From Brachypodius melanocephalos (lineage: Eukaryota > Chordata > Aves > Passeriformes > Pycnonotidae), in NCBI GenBank assembly GCA_013398615.1, contig VZSR01001479.1:13909064-13973063 (forward strand): a stretch of DNA of 64,000 nucleotides, written 5' to 3'. Below the pieces are notes generated by a model. The model ran no database searches. It saw nothing but the letters and a program-made list of their open reading frames with translations, and was not told where the DNA came from. The position numbers and the translations under genes are program-made. Of the stretch, positions 50,459 to 64,000 are shown piece after piece; position 1 is the first letter of the stretch; every line of letters begins with the position of its first letter.

Positions 50459-53400
50459 AGAGTGCTCCTGCAACAGAAGAGAAATAAGCTGAGTGCTGCT
50501 TGCGTTATTTTTGTGTCATGGTGAATTCTCTCCTGGATATTCTATCATGGCACAAAAAAGGAGTATGTTTTATACTGAACATTGAGCTATTCTGCAACAT
50601 GGTGTTTTACTTAGAGACAGGCAGCCGTTTATCTTACATTTTGTTAAGTATCTTTACATGGGAATTAGCTGCCAGTTGGTGGAAGATAACTTCAATAATT
50701 TCATGTTAACCCCATATGAAAATGGGGTTAATAGCTACATTGACTCAAAACAAAGCTAGCTTAGGCTTTGAAGGCACAACCAGAGTGCTGCCAAACAGAC
50801 TCTTCCTCTGACTGCACCAGGATATCTGCCTTTATAAGAGCTGAGAGGAAGTCTTGCCGTGGTAGGGGCTGCTGAAGCCGACCCATAGGAAACCAGTGAG
50901 AGGAAACACAGGGGTGGCTGCTGTCAGGAATGCTCTTGCTGCGAGTCACAAGGGGGAACCAATGCAGTTTGGCAGCACAGCTGGCATCTCTCATGGTCAC
51001 TGGGAGGACACAGTGCAATTATCTGGCAGTGGGGAGTGATAGTGAACCTATCCCTTGGCCCCTGTGTGGCTGTGGGGAGCGAAGTGAGGGGGGAAGATAG
51101 GAAAGGGAGAGGCCATTTCAGGACATACAGCCTACAGAGCTGGCTGGAGCTTGTTATGGTAATGAACATTTTAGTATTGTGCTCCAACTTCATGCTAGCT
51201 GTTGAGGAACTATACAGCCTGTCCTCCCTCCTTCCTCTGATTGTCCTTGTGAGAGCACCTATTTGTGGGGATGTGTGACTTCTTGAAGATTAACCTTTTT
51301 CCACTTAGCTTTCCAAATTTGCTTTTGGTGGAGATGGATGCATTTTAAGTACCATTTGCACTTTTGTCCAGAGCATACCTGGAACAGTTCTTTGCAATGG
51401 CCACTTGGACTATTTTAAACCTTGCTTTTTCAAAAAAGTAAAGACAGGTGGAAAAACAAGCCTTATAGAATTGTGTTCATCTATTCTTTGACAAATAAGG
51501 AATGATTTTTGTAAAAAAAAAAACCAGCTGGTAGAATTTGAGGAAGATATTGGCACCATGTTTATGTTTTTCGTTGTAGAGATTACTGCATCACTGTTAA
51601 CTTCAGAGTTTCTAAAAGTCTTAGGACCTAGTAGAAGGGTACTGACCAGCACACTTTTTAAAAATGAAAATGTTTAATTTCTAAATGAGGAAAAAAAAAT
51701 GTATTTTCTAGGTATCACGAATTTCAAAGCCAAATAGCACATACTGTAGAATTTTATGTATTTTGTAGTTTAACTGATTCACGTGAATGCTAATGCTCTG
51801 CTTCTTTCCACTGCTTCATTTCTGCCAAGAACTGTTTCAGCTTTTTAAGCTTTCCAGCAATATAAAACTGGAAGGAGGCGATTCTTTGATTTGCAAGGCC
51901 CAAATAGCAAAGAATTGGTGTACTTTATGCTTTTCTTAATACGTGTATCTATACGTTATTGCTCATGTTTTGCTTGGCTTGAGAAATATTGCATAATATA
52001 GCACTGTATATTGATATGGTTTTGGAAGGGTAACAATTTTAAACTCCTGTCTTTGTTCCTTTTAAAGTAGCCATCCTAAAATTGTGCCTAGAAAACCTTA
52101 TACCACATTGCAGCATGGTACTCTCAATGTAACCACTGTTCAGTGAGCCCAACCAATGTCACCAAGTTGGTGATAAATGTTTATGCTGTATGTTGTCTTT
52201 AAAATATGACAATATGTATGTGTATGTTATTTTAATTAAAATATACAGGCAGCATCTAACCAGATTAAGTATTTCCATGCATGGGATTATATTTTTATTA
52301 TATTTTTTTTGTTTAGTTGGAGAGTAGAGAGACACACCACTTCTCTGGTTTAGGTGGTTCAGCAGTTGGGGTTAGATACTGATGTCCAAAACACCTCTGT
52401 TATCAGGAGCCTAGAGAGGTGCAGGAATCCTTGCCAGTTTTTCCTGACACACTTTGCTTCATATATAAAATGTCATAGTGTATAGCTGGTCAAACGCTTG
52501 TGGGTGCTGGTGTGTGTGTGAAAGATGAATTTTGCCTTGAAGATAGCTTGATAAATCATTAGTGTCTTTTCCACTGTCCGTGGAATGAAGCTGTAAATTC
52601 CTTGGCAGTCAGGGTTACCTGGAGACTAATATAAGGGTTGCTAGTATAAAGGTAGCTTGCTTTGTTACTTCACATCTGTGAGTGTGCCAAAAAGCAAGGC
52701 TAATGGTTTGCATTCCCAAGTTCAGGAGAAAGCCAGACCAGCAAACTGGAGATCTCTGGTCTATCCCATTTGTTCCATCTGGTCAGGACATTTTTAGTAA
52801 TCCAATTCTTGTTTTGCAAATACTGATCTGTTGCAGTTTTTTTAGTGGAGTGTAGCCATTTTCACGTAATTTACACAGCAGAAATATTTATGAAGTCCTG
52901 CGTGGAATTACCATTCCCAGCCAGGAGCTCGTGATGGGAGTGGCTCAATGGCATGCAGGAGAGCACTTTCAAGGCCAGGTTTCTTTGCTGGCTGTGGGGT
53001 TCAGTGTCACATCTGAGTAGTCTGACCATGTTACTGTCTGGGGGCAAAATGCTCTTCTCCTCCTCCCCAAGACAGGTGGTTTCCCTTTAATGCATGGTAA
53101 AATAATTTAAAAAAAGAATTGTTGTAATAGGAATTTTACAAAAAGAAGTGAATGATGTTACCGGGCTTTGGGGTGGTTTTTGTTAATGATTTTACTTGAG
53201 TAGGAAAGGGAGTGTAAAGAGAGATTGTTTTACAAAAGGTGAGTAGTAGTAGGTCTCCGACACCTTTAATCACTCTTATCTATTCCAAGCACCTATTAAC
53301 AAAGAAAAAGAGCTGCTCTATTTCATCCCATCAGATGATGTTGATATAATCTGGGCTTTCTCAATGGTGTGAAGTAGATGGAGTTCCCTGACACTGGGAT

Positions 53401-56400
53401 ATGCAGGAGACAAGAGGTGGAAAACCATAAAGGTGGATGGAGTAACTATAAAGAAGAAGGAAAATGGGTTGTTTCCCTTCAGAACCAGTCTTATCGAGGT
53501 ATCAAAAATCCTCTTCAAGTTGTGCATGTCACTGATGTGGTGCTTTTAGTCTTGTGAACTGGAATATCTAGTGAGGTTTATTCATCCCTAGCAATTTAAG
53601 GAAGGGAGGCACTATTGAATTCCAAGATGTTGAATATTGCAATTTTTGATGTGACTTGTGTGTATGATGTTACCTAGGGACAAGAATGCATTACCTTAGT
53701 GTTACAGAAACACTAACCAGTTAGAATTCTTGCTTAAATGATTCTACTGCCTGGGATGGACACAGCAGATGTCTAGAACAGCAGGTTCAGATGGGTTTTG
53801 AGATGGATTTAGCTTTTTGCACAAAAGTCAAGTGTCTACATTAGAGATAGAGGTCAGAGCCTTACATCAGAAAGTCAAATAATAGTCATTGGGTGCTGGA
53901 GGTGAACCTGTGTTCTCCTGGATTACATACTGATACAATTAATGATTACACATCTCCTTTAATTTAATCTGTTTGAATTTAGTTATTGCAAGTGTGTGGC
54001 CATGATGACTGAGCATAATTTTACCACACACCATAACATGTGTAGTCTTTTCTATGGGCACTTGGAACTCCAGTTGTGCTCTTGGAAGGACCAGTTTCCA
54101 AGTCCTGTACAACTTTGAGTGGTTAGTTGAAAAACTTTCATAAAAGAAGGAAAAGGACTAATTTCTTTGATAAAGCTGGGTTACTTGTGCAGCAGTTCAA
54201 TGCTTCTTTGCATAAATATGCTAAAACTGGGAAAAATGGTTAAAAATTTCCAGCAGCACAGACTATTTGAACTATTCTTTTTCTTGTGAAGATCATAGCG
54301 TAAACAGAGCTGTTTCTTTAGAGGTTCTAGTTGAGGATTTGGGTTTTGGATATTCTTACTAAGAGATGTTTCTACAGAAAAATAGGGGTCAATGTTCATA
54401 GGCATAGTGCCTGTAGAAAAGGGATGTCTTATAAATAATCTGTGTATTTATGTTCTAGTTCAGCTAATCAAATCTTCTTTCAAAATAGTGCAGAGAGCAG
54501 AGGTGAGTTCCTATAAAGAAATGGCAGGAAAAAGCTATTTGTCCTCTGATTTAAGCTTCTATATGTAACACTACCTAATTTTGAATTTAACCTAGAAGTA
54601 ATTATTTTTACATTAAAGAGTCTCTTAATTTTGCTGGCGTCTCATACTTGTGTGCCAAAAGTAGGTACTTTTAGAAAACAGTGACCTCTAGAAGTCTGCT
54701 GCATCCTTAAATAATTTAAAATTCTGAATGATTCTGAGGCTGCCAGTACCTTTTAGAATTGTGACTCAACACCTTAATAGTTTTTTTTCCTTTTTTTTGG
54801 AAGCCAATTACCATCTGTTAAGATAATGTTGTTCACACTAGAGCTTGGGTTAATTTCTTTTTCTGTTTGTATCTTTTAACAATGAAGGGAATCTCCAGCA
54901 CTGTTGCTGGCATGTGAAAGGATAACACCATCTGTTCACCTTAAGAATCTGAATTGTAGTGCTTGATGTCCAGCCTGTAATTTTGACTTTTCCTGGTTTA
55001 ATTTAAAATTCTATGTGATAACTGATGTCCACACACACTATGGATTTTGTTATTAAGCAGCTGTGTGTAATGATAATAACAAGCATAAATGCATATGTAA
55101 CTTTCAGGAGCTAGGCTGATTTGGAATTCTCCTGATAATGATGAGCAACATGCCTAAGCATGTGTATAGCAGCTTATGAGTTCAATTGGCTCTAAGGTAA
55201 TCTCATCCATGGAAGACAACTGCTAAGAACACAGCAACCAGACACAATATTTCTTGAAAAGGAAGTTATTTACTTGTTAGAGACACTGCATAAAGCATGT
55301 GTTACTTCCTGTGCTCCTGGTCCAGTGTTCATGTTTGTGTCCTGTCCTGTTTCATTCTATCCTTGGTCCAACTGCATTCCTTGTAAGCTGCTTCTTTTAT
55401 TTCGTGTCCACCTCTTCTTCCCTGTTTCACTGTGTTCCAGCAAAAGCTCTGTTGCTGCATTCAAAAGGTATCCTAAAATCCTTTTTCTTTCTTTGAGGTC
55501 TTTTGTGAAGCTAGCTTGTGAGGAGTAGAGCTTGCAGAAATGTGTGCACTGCAAGAGATAGTCTATAGAATATGTTATGTGGGATATATCCATGCAAAAT
55601 TGTGTTAAACCTTTAGGATGGTAAAGCTGTAAATGAAAGTTCTAAATTCCTGGTGAGGTAGGAATTGAAAATTACTGTTGTTGTATTCTGAACTATTTTG
55701 GCAGAAACTTCCTATAAAAATACAGCTTTAGTGACACCCCATTAATTTGAGTTTACCTTTTTTTAAAAAAGAAACATATTGAGTGAAGTTTTGTTTTCAA
55801 TGAAATGAGTAGTAAAGTTCCATGGAGTTTATTTTATTAGTGCCAGCTTTGCCTGAACCTCTGTGGAATCAGGACTACGCTGTTCATTTTTACCAGTTCT
55901 CATATGGAAGACTCCACAGTGTTTTTGTTACTAAGCATGCTGAGGTATTGGTGAGATACTTTTTTTTTAATTGGTTCTAGAAGGTATAACCTAGTCCCTC
56001 ATTAATACATAGAATAATTTAAAAAATATTCTTAATTTCCTGTCTTGAAAATTATGTGAGATTCTCTAAACAGAGTTTTTCAGCTATTTCCCCTTTTTAT
56101 ATCAAAGAACAGCATCCAAGTCCTGCCAGCACAAATAAATGAGAACTTTAATTATTGGACTCCTTATTCTTCTGAAAAGTAACATCTGCAGTATGGTAGA
56201 TAGTGAATTTGATGTGTTATTTCCACTGAGTTGTTAGGAACTTCAGGATTTCATGCAAAAAGGTACAAAAGGTGTAAACATGAAATAATGGATCCTAAAG
56301 CTGGAAACAAAAATTCTCTGTTACAAATGGCTTCTACTGTCTGTGTGCTTTAACTCAGCAGAGCAGAAACAAAGATTTTGAGGTTTGTGCTTTTGGTGAA

Positions 56401-59400
56401 GTGTCCCTGGATTCCCTTCATCAGTCTGAGCTCATGGTTCTTTGGGAAGCAAGCACAGCTGAAAGCTGCTGCTACTGCGGTCCTTTGTGTTGCTCTTTCA
56501 AGAATGTTTCTGTCAACTCTTTCTACTCTATGTCCAAGATCAGGTTTGGCCAGGGTGGCTTAGCACCCGTACCATCATTTCACATACCAGTCTTTCTTAT
56601 TTAAAATGTAGCTGCCTCTAAATATTTTTGTTAGGAAGCTTCACAGCTGGAGAGTTTGCCTGCACACTTCTGGCTAAAAGTGGTCCAATTTGCAGAAATG
56701 TGGCGAGAACTGTGCACTCAGCATCACTGAGCTAATAAATTAGATGCATTGGCAGGTACCTTGTTGTTTCTGTCCCAAGTACTCTTCTCAAAGCAGAAGG
56801 GCCATGTCAATAATTTATTTAAATAAATCCTTATTAAGAAGTTAAAGTGGTTTAATATTTTCCATGTTGAATTGTGTTGAATGTAATGAACCTGTGGGAA
56901 TATCCCTGCTGGCTTTACAGTGGAGATACAGGATTCACCCTTGAAGAAATTAACTATGACAATTCAAATCAATAACAAGTTTTTCTTAACTTACTTGAAG
57001 AGCTGTGCTGCCTGTCTTAAGAGAAGGCTGACAACTGCAGTGAGAGGAATCAGAGTAGGAGTCCACAACTTGGTGCCAAAAAATAGTGGAGTGTTTACAC
57101 AGACTTGCTTGCAGTGGAGACCTTGGGTTTATACCAACACAGCAGATTACATTCAGTTCTAGTTGTCACTAAAATAGTCCTCTGAACTGAAAGTTTTAAT
57201 GGTTTTGTTTCCCCAGCATATTCTGTGCACACAGAGCCCTGTGTTTGCAGCCTGGGAGGCTGAAGGCAGGCAGTGCCTGTGGCGTGCTGGGCACACAGGG
57301 ACTGAAGGTGTTCCTGCTTTCTGTGGGCAGCCAAAAGAGAGCAGGGAACCACATTTTGTTCCCTTGTAATCCTGGAGCAGCTGCAGAGCTCTTTGCCGAA
57401 GGCACACGACTTGTTCCTTCTTTACGTTACGAGTTTGAGTATTGCAGCTCCCTTGCCTAAGATTGTGTTTACCCAAGGAACAGCTGCAGGACTTGAAAAC
57501 TGTTTGAAACTAACAAGGAGACTAAGTGTGCAAAATCCTGCTGGAAATTCCTTTTTTAATGTGCAAGGTAGTAAATGAGGTATCTCACTATACTAATTTT
57601 AACATTTATTTTCTGGCACCTAGGGACGCTTCTGGTGTGCTCTGTAAAACTTTGGATAGAAAATAGATTCACAGAAGTTATGAAGTGTGTTAGCATTTCT
57701 TCTGTTTCATCTCTTCAGTATTTATTTGGCTATAACAATACAGTAACAGTTATTTGCATAAACAGAAATGTTAATAAGTGTTATGGAATTGTTGGATTCT
57801 TTTGGAGTCCAGATACATAGTTAATGTGTTTTGGCTTGGTAAATTGTAACAGTTACATAACAATCTCTCTCCAGAAAGAAGTTTAGTGTGTAAGCTATTT
57901 ACCCTATAATGCAGATTCTGGAAGCACTGTCCTCGGTTTATCTCAGTGTAATGATACAATCAGTAACTTAATAAAATTATTACTTTTCTTTGAAAGCTTC
58001 CAAGCATTTCTATCCAAAGTACTTATGTGCAGCGCAGCATGTCAAAGACATTTTTATTACCACTGGCATGAAATATAAGAGAATATTATTGGTTAACATC
58101 TTCATTTTCTGAGGAATGATGATACAGGTCATAATACTAGCTCTTTTGGGCTACATCTGTATCTGTGTGGCCTGCTCACTTCTGAAAGGTTATTGAATTA
58201 AGGTAAGAGAATAATATTTGAAGTACTGTGAAAATATGTGGGATTCAATTAGTGTCTTGCTACACATTAACACAATGGGGAAGAAGTACTTGGAGTAGAA
58301 ATTACAGTTGCTGGTCTGTTGCACTGTCACATTTGTACCTTGTTACACAATCACTATATTTATTGTACATATTTGTCTGCAAAATCAAATGTTTGTAAGT
58401 CCTGTAACAATATTCTCATTGGCTTCAGCAGTGCAGGATGCAAAAGCCACTACGGAATGAAGTGTAGGAAGAAGGAATATTATGTGAGCAGTGGTAATGC
58501 AGTAGCTCTCACAGCAAATTTCACTACAATGAAATTATTTCACTAAAAGCTGAGGCTTTTAATAGATGACATGTAAAAATAAAATGCCTTTTGGAAGGTT
58601 ATACAACAATATGTAGGATGCTTCTTTGTCATATAAATGTAGTTGCTGTTGAAGCTTGTGATGTTTTCAGTAACAGCTCAATGATTACTATATATGCCAT
58701 CTTTTTTCATGACAATTATGGGAGACAACTGTGCTATTCTTAAAAGACATTTCTGAGCTATCTTCAGTATCAAAACCCTAGGTGAATACTACATCTTAAA
58801 ACTGATGATGGCTGTCTCCTTCCAAGGCCTCTCTAATGCCTTAGAGAATTTGAGGTGGTCACAATATATTGTAATACATTATAGAAAGGGCTTTCGACCT
58901 TTTGGCACATTTGGTACCAGTTGTCTGGACAAGAAGCCATTTTTTGGATATCTTCCATTTCACACACATCTGCATTTGTAAAACTACAAACTGTGTCTCC
59001 TAGCTGGAAGGGAAATATTCAAGGCTTTTTGCCTTAGCAGGAAAAGTGCTTTGTTGGCTAAAGAGAACACAGTTAAAAGACAATTTCAAGCTAGAATAAT
59101 TATTATTCTGTCTAGATAAGAATGTAACCCCCAAACGTTTTTGCATAGTTATATAATTTAATTCCTTTAACCTTGAAAATGTTCTAAAATTTTTTTTTTC
59201 TTAAAGTAAAAATTCAGCACATCTTTTCTTTTAGATAAGAATGTTGTTTTAACAAAAGTTATTTAAATAATGAACATACAAAATTTAATGAAGTACTATA
59301 CATTTTGGAAAATACAACCTCAACCAAAACAGTATAAATAAGATCCATATTCATAAAGAGAATCTGAGATGATGAGTCTGTGCCTTTGGTGATTAAGCTG

Positions 59401-62400
59401 CCTGTCTGAAATTTTTACAGTATTCTTCTACTGAAAAAATTGAGAATCTTGAAAGAATTTGGCTTCTACTTTTTAAGGTGTTTGCTGATTGAATTTCTAA
59501 AACTTAAGAAAGCTAAACAACTGTCCTGTAGTTCTTGAATGTCAACAATCTGTAAAATAAAGTTCTTCCTACTTTGTTAATCAGCTGAAATGGCTTTAAG
59601 AATTAAAATAGAGTAAGAAGCTATTTATTTATAATTAATTACATAAGATAGTATTAAATGTCATTGTAAGAAATTCAGGGTCTTGAACAGAACTTCATGT
59701 CAAGTCAAGCTGGAACCAACATAGAATTGTTTGCAAATTTTAGATAGTTCATCTCAAAAGTTTCTCAGGAGAGGCAAATCTATATGGCTGAAATAAATAT
59801 GGGAGTTTGGTTAAGCGCAAAAAATTGCAAGCAAAATCCTGACTGAGGATTTGAGAAGTGTATCAAATCCCGAGTAACGAGTTCGAGCTCTTTCTGAGTC
59901 TGCACCAAAGCCCACTGCCAGTCAAACCAGTTCTATGCTGGTCAGTGCAATACAAATGGTGCTGACATGGCGTTAATCACCCCACATTCCTGGATAACTG
60001 CATTCAACATGCCTTGAATATGTTACTCATACAGCCACCTTGGTTACCAAAGAAAGATTATAATATTAGCACCAGCAAGCTTTATAGTAGTCTTAAGTAA
60101 AAATAATGCTGAATGTTAGAAGGAAGCTTCCAGTCACATACGTAAAGAAGTTAAGGCAATGTTCTTGACCTGGTGGTGTGCCAAGATGGAAGGCTTGTTT
60201 TGGGAATGGAAAGTGATAGTTCTATTCAACTAAGATAGGAAAATCCCAGGATGTAGAAAATTGAGGTTATTATATCATTGGCTATTTGATGTATTGGTAT
60301 CTTAGTGTGATTGAAAGAGGGTACTGTTCTTTGTTTCTGTCCTTGCCTAATGATAACAATCGCATGTTATTTGGTTTTTGGTCACCTCTGAAAGCTGGAA
60401 CAAAAATTGTTTTTATCTTTGAAACATGTTTTTGCTTTTGATTATTTGTTTGTTTTTAGTCTCTCTTAAAATTTGACAAATGTCACAGCTATAAACACAA
60501 TGGTCACGGTGTTGAAGTCTTTCAGACTGTTTAGTGTACCATATGTATGTGCTACCTGTTAAGCTTGTTGGTGTTTCTGGGGTTAGGGAGTGTTTTTAGC
60601 CCTGATTGTAATGGTAAGGATATGATCAAATGCATGACCATCTAGGATGGGAGATATGGTTGATGTTAGTTTTGGGGGTTTTTTAACCTGTCTAGTCAGT
60701 CACGGGTATTCAGGTTACCTTTGATTCCTTCCATCTCACTGGAATCTGTCTTGGTACTTTAGAGATGTCAGTTTTACAAAATTTCCATCTCTTTTTTGTT
60801 TATCACCTTTCTGAAAATTCTTTATCCTAGAAATTTCCATTAAATGAGAGAGAGGTTGTTCAGACATGTAGGCAAAGGACCACCATGTGTTTTATCTGAA
60901 AAGGATTGGAGTGATCCTAATTTAAACTGTTTCATCTCTGCTGCTATGTAGGTGTGTGTCAGTACTTATCTGCTCAGCTCTTGAACTAATTTCGATGGTA
61001 GAGTGAACTGCTGTGATCATACTCTTCACTAGGAGGCACCCCAAAGTCCTTTATTTTACATTTTTGTCTAAATTTTGGAGACTTGACACGATTTTCATAG
61101 TCATTCCACACCTGCAGCAGCCACAAGTGGGTGTTAAAACTCTGCATATTGTGGGGTAGCCCTTTAGCAGAAGGACCCACAGCCTCTCCCAGGTGTGACT
61201 AACCAGCCAGACAGCAACCTGTGCTGTGACAGGAGCTGGAAGGCTCCCCCAAGGAGAGGTTTGAGTCAGCAGTGCTGAGACAGGAGATACAGCTCTGAGA
61301 TGTGGTGGTGGAAAGATGATGGTGAGGCACAGCCAGGTCTGGTAGGAAGGAAATATGCCATAGGAAAAAGAGTTGTTGTCTGCTTACCAGGATGTATCCA
61401 GCCCAAAATCCCAGAGAGGAGAGGGAGAACCAGACTTGCATTGGTGTGCAGAAGGGCAATTCTGCCAGACCTGGCTGTGGTGGATGACAAGGTCTCTCCC
61501 TCTGGCACATGAAAATAATCAAACTGATGTGAATGTTACCAAACTTTCACCGTTTGTGGTAACAGTAATTTAACTGTTAAATGCTAAAATAATCAATTGA
61601 TGTAATAGTTGATGATAAATGGTGTGTTGAATTATGGATGCAAAGATAATCATTCTTACAACAGAAGTTCTCTTTTTGTTAAGAAAAATGATCATTATGT
61701 TGTTGTGAGCTTTTAGTCACAGGTATTTTTTTCCTAGTTTTTCTTTTTAATTTGATGCCCATATTCCATGAAATTCAGTTGATGCTTTAGTCAGCCCTTT
61801 ATGTGTGTGGAGATATGAGTGGATATGAAATTCAGTTCAAAACTACATAAGACTGGAGCCAAAAAATTGTTTCATCTGCAAAATGCCATTTAAAAAGAAT
61901 GATTTCACAGGATGCCACAGATGCTGTTGGTGTGTGTATCTGACAAGACCAATGAATTTCATGCAGAGAGACATGTTTTTCTTCTGTTCACTGTTAGGAT
62001 TCCTACTTGAAACCTGTCCTTAATTTTTAACAGATTTTACTACTTTATTTTCACTGTGCTTCAGAATTCAGACATTTCTGTGCCACGATCTTTGCTTTCA
62101 CCAGAGCTCCCCTTAGCTAGAATCCTTAGCCATTCTGTGTTGTGAACCACCATGTGCACTTGCATTTAGTATTCCTCAAGTCTGGGATTTCAGATTGCTG
62201 CTACTCAAGCTTGGATCAGTTAACATAATGTGGAGGCCATGGTCTTGTTTCCATTTCACTATGCTAAGAGTTTTCCATATTCATAAGTTGAGAATTGTTC
62301 TTGAAAAGCAATCCCTCATAAGTGTGTGTTTTTCCCATGTACTGTGTTTGTTAACAGATTGCAAGAAACAGTGCCAGACATAAAAAGCCCTAAGAAATGC

Positions 62401-63371
62401 ATTTCTTGTGAATACCAATTCCTTGGAGCTGGTGCTTTGATGTATATTCAGAGCTCTGTCAGCTCTCTTTTTCTGTAATAGCTAGTGAGCCTTTCATCTC
62501 TGCCTTTACATTTTATGCCCACTTGCAGAGTGGGGAGGACAGCACCTGGTATTTTGTATTGTATTGTCTTTCCATTATAGCTGCAGCAACACAGTCTAAT
62601 TGGCAGCCAGAAGTCCATGAAGTTAGTCTTCACGTCACCTTTCACTTGGTTTTTTTGGTGTTTTTCTGTCTTTTAAAGAGGTGCAGTGAACTTCTTTCAC
62701 AACAATGCTTCCATGTAAGTGAGAAGGAGCAAGGGCCTTTCTGCAATGTGCATGGTCTCCACAGTGTTGCCATGAAGATCATGTATAACTTCTTGGCATC
62801 TGTGTCCTGGAGACCAGGTTCAGTGGACTTGGAAGTAGGCACCATGCCATCTGGGCAGATGGGTATTAATGTAAGCATTGGATATAAATGTTACAGACAT
62901 GATTCCCAGTTCCAAATGTTACAAAACGTTGTCCTGAACTTCTGCCTCTGCACGTGAAGGATTTGTTGCAAATCTAGCTCAGGGAAGAGTTGGCTTTACA
63001 GTATTAGAAATTTAAATCTTGGATCAACTGTGTCATTTGCAATGTTGGAAAAGGGTGCGAAGTTGCTCAGAGGAACTTGCTTGTATTTTTGGAGGAGCTC
63101 CCATAAGTAACAGATGAAAATAAGCATCTGTGTTGTTTACCATTTTCATATGAATAAATTGTATTGTGAAGAGACTGTGGAAGAAAGAATTACTTTGTAT
63201 TTTTCTGTGCCTGTGAGTAGGCATGGCAATTCATTGGGAATCCAGTGAACTTAATTCAGCTCACCAGACTTGTTTGTTCTCTTATGTAATGTGATGGTTA
63301 TTCAGAGTCAAAAGGGTTTTTTTGTTTCTCTGCCCTGTATTATTCTTACACACCTATCTGGTGGAGGTGAT

Positions 63372-63425
63372 AGATCCTTTCCTAGTCCTTGCTGGTTAAG
63401 ATTCTTTCCTCGTCCTTGTTGGTAA
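63372..63425. repeat. 27-bp tandem duplication
   Basis: Two adjacent 27-base units share most positions (agatcctttcctagtccttg versus agattctttcctcgtccttg, both followed by a tggt-containing end). A local duplication in intronic DNA. Confidence 0.85.
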
Positions 63426-64000
63426 CAGATGAAGTTTTGCTTGTCAGGGTCTAGGCAGACTCTGGGTTCTTCCAAGGCTTCTTCCAGGTCCCACCAAACT
63501 GAATTTCATCTGTCCTGCCAGAGTTTGCATAAGCCCTGAGTGTATAATCACTGTGTTAGGAGCTTTTTTTTACTCTGTATCCTAACTTGAGGTGTAAGAA
63601 AATGCAGCCCGGGTGATCTGAGTAGAGGTGCCCAGTGATGAGCATTGCTCGGGATCCTGGAACAAAGACGTGTCCATGGGAGAAGTGGTGGCATCGCCAC
63701 TCTTACCTTGCAACTTGGGGGGAAAAGCAGAGATGTGAAGCGACTGTGGGGACACTTACACGAGGAGAGAGGTTGTGTTGGGAGTCAGATTGCAGTCAAT
63801 GGTCTCTACAGTGTGGAGGATATTACCTAAATCCTATTTGTTTTCTCCTTTTGTAACACAAAGAGGTTAGAATATGTGTTTGCACTGCAAGTCAACTCCT
63901 TTTCCACATGATCAGATTATTTTTCTTTTACATCCTGCCAAAAGTGAACAGAATGCAATTTGTTTGTTTGTTTGGCATTTCTAAACTATCTTTTAAAATA

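Larger units (their letters stand above)
26366..64000 (+). other. PRKCE: PRKCE intron 1, 5' portion
   Basis: Begins GTGAGT right after codon 116; no acceptor leading into PRKCE exon 2 (IDLEPEG-type C2 continuation) was found before the window ends, so the intron exceeds 37.6 kb. It is AT-rich and CpG-poor apart from the patch at 47.34-47.80 kb. It contains microsatellites, a CR1 fragment, a solo LTR and small duplications, listed separately. Between these (26.4-37.3, 37.5-47.3, 47.8-49.9 and 50.5-64.0 kb) I see no supported gene. ORFs up to 144 codons lack ATG starts, coding composition or splice context. Long PKC first introns often carry enhancers, but none can be named from sequence alone. 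Confidence 0.85.

Noticed and set aside
59860..59910. gagttcgagctc as a tRNA TψC arm
   Set aside because: The flanking sequence does not fold into acceptor, D and anticodon arms.
62523..62957. 144-codon plus-strand ORF in PRKCE intron 1
   Set aside because: It begins at TTG, not ATG, shows no domain or coding bias and has no splice context consistent with PRKCE.
1..64000. CRISPR arrays, operons, bacterial promoters or phage modules
   Set aside because: No regularly spaced repeats with unique spacers and no prokaryotic gene organisation; the sequence is clearly vertebrate.

Overview
The window is vertebrate nuclear DNA, most likely from a bird. The evidence is one unmistakable coding exon, the first coding exon of protein kinase C epsilon (PRKCE, + strand, 26018-26365). 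A CR1 LINE 3' fragment of the type that dominates avian genomes lies at 37326-37515, and a compact solo LTR at 49933-50458. The background is AT-rich and CpG-poor, with long introns and two sharp CpG islands. Nothing looks bacterial, and there are no operons, CRISPR arrays or plasmid features. Nearly all six-frame ORFs here are chance openings in non-coding DNA.

Layout. (1) 1-5.9 kb: probably the 5' end of a minus-strand gene. A CpG-island donor (exon ending 5674), a well-bounded 153-nt exon candidate (4592-4744) and a 90-nt exon candidate with a strong donor (719-808) fit one transcript running left. In mammals the gene upstream of and divergent from PRKCE is SRBD1, so SRBD1 is the best guess; the sequence supports this only weakly. 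(2) 5.6-6.3 kb: CpG-island promoter with a twelve-unit 12-bp GC-box minisatellite. (3) 5.9-7.0 kb: a possible small two-exon plus-strand gene whose frame stays open across the predicted splice, ending in a canonical poly(A) signal. (4) 7-24 kb: intergenic, with an (AT)18 tract, an old MIR-like SINE, a doubtful retroviral env-like fragment, an exon candidate at 21.5 kb and an unexplained 123-codon antisense ORF at 23.5-23.8 kb. (5) 24.1-26.0 kb: PRKCE CpG-island promoter and 5' leader region. (6) 26018-26365: PRKCE coding exon 1. (7) 26366-64000: the beginning of PRKCE intron 1, containing CR1, the solo LTR, microsatellites, and an isolated CpG-rich patch at 47.34-47.80 kb that may be an intragenic promoter or enhancer.

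How it works together. The window is a regulatory landscape, not a pathway. It has two divergent CpG-island promoters about 20 kb apart, with PRKCE entering a very long first intron. Only PRKCE exon 1 is certain. The other exon calls rest on splice-site and reading-frame logic and need transcript data. I found no convincing new biological system. The best candidates for something undescribed are the two-exon gene whose promoter-proximal GC-box array is also open reading frame, and the 123-codon ORF upstream of PRKCE.
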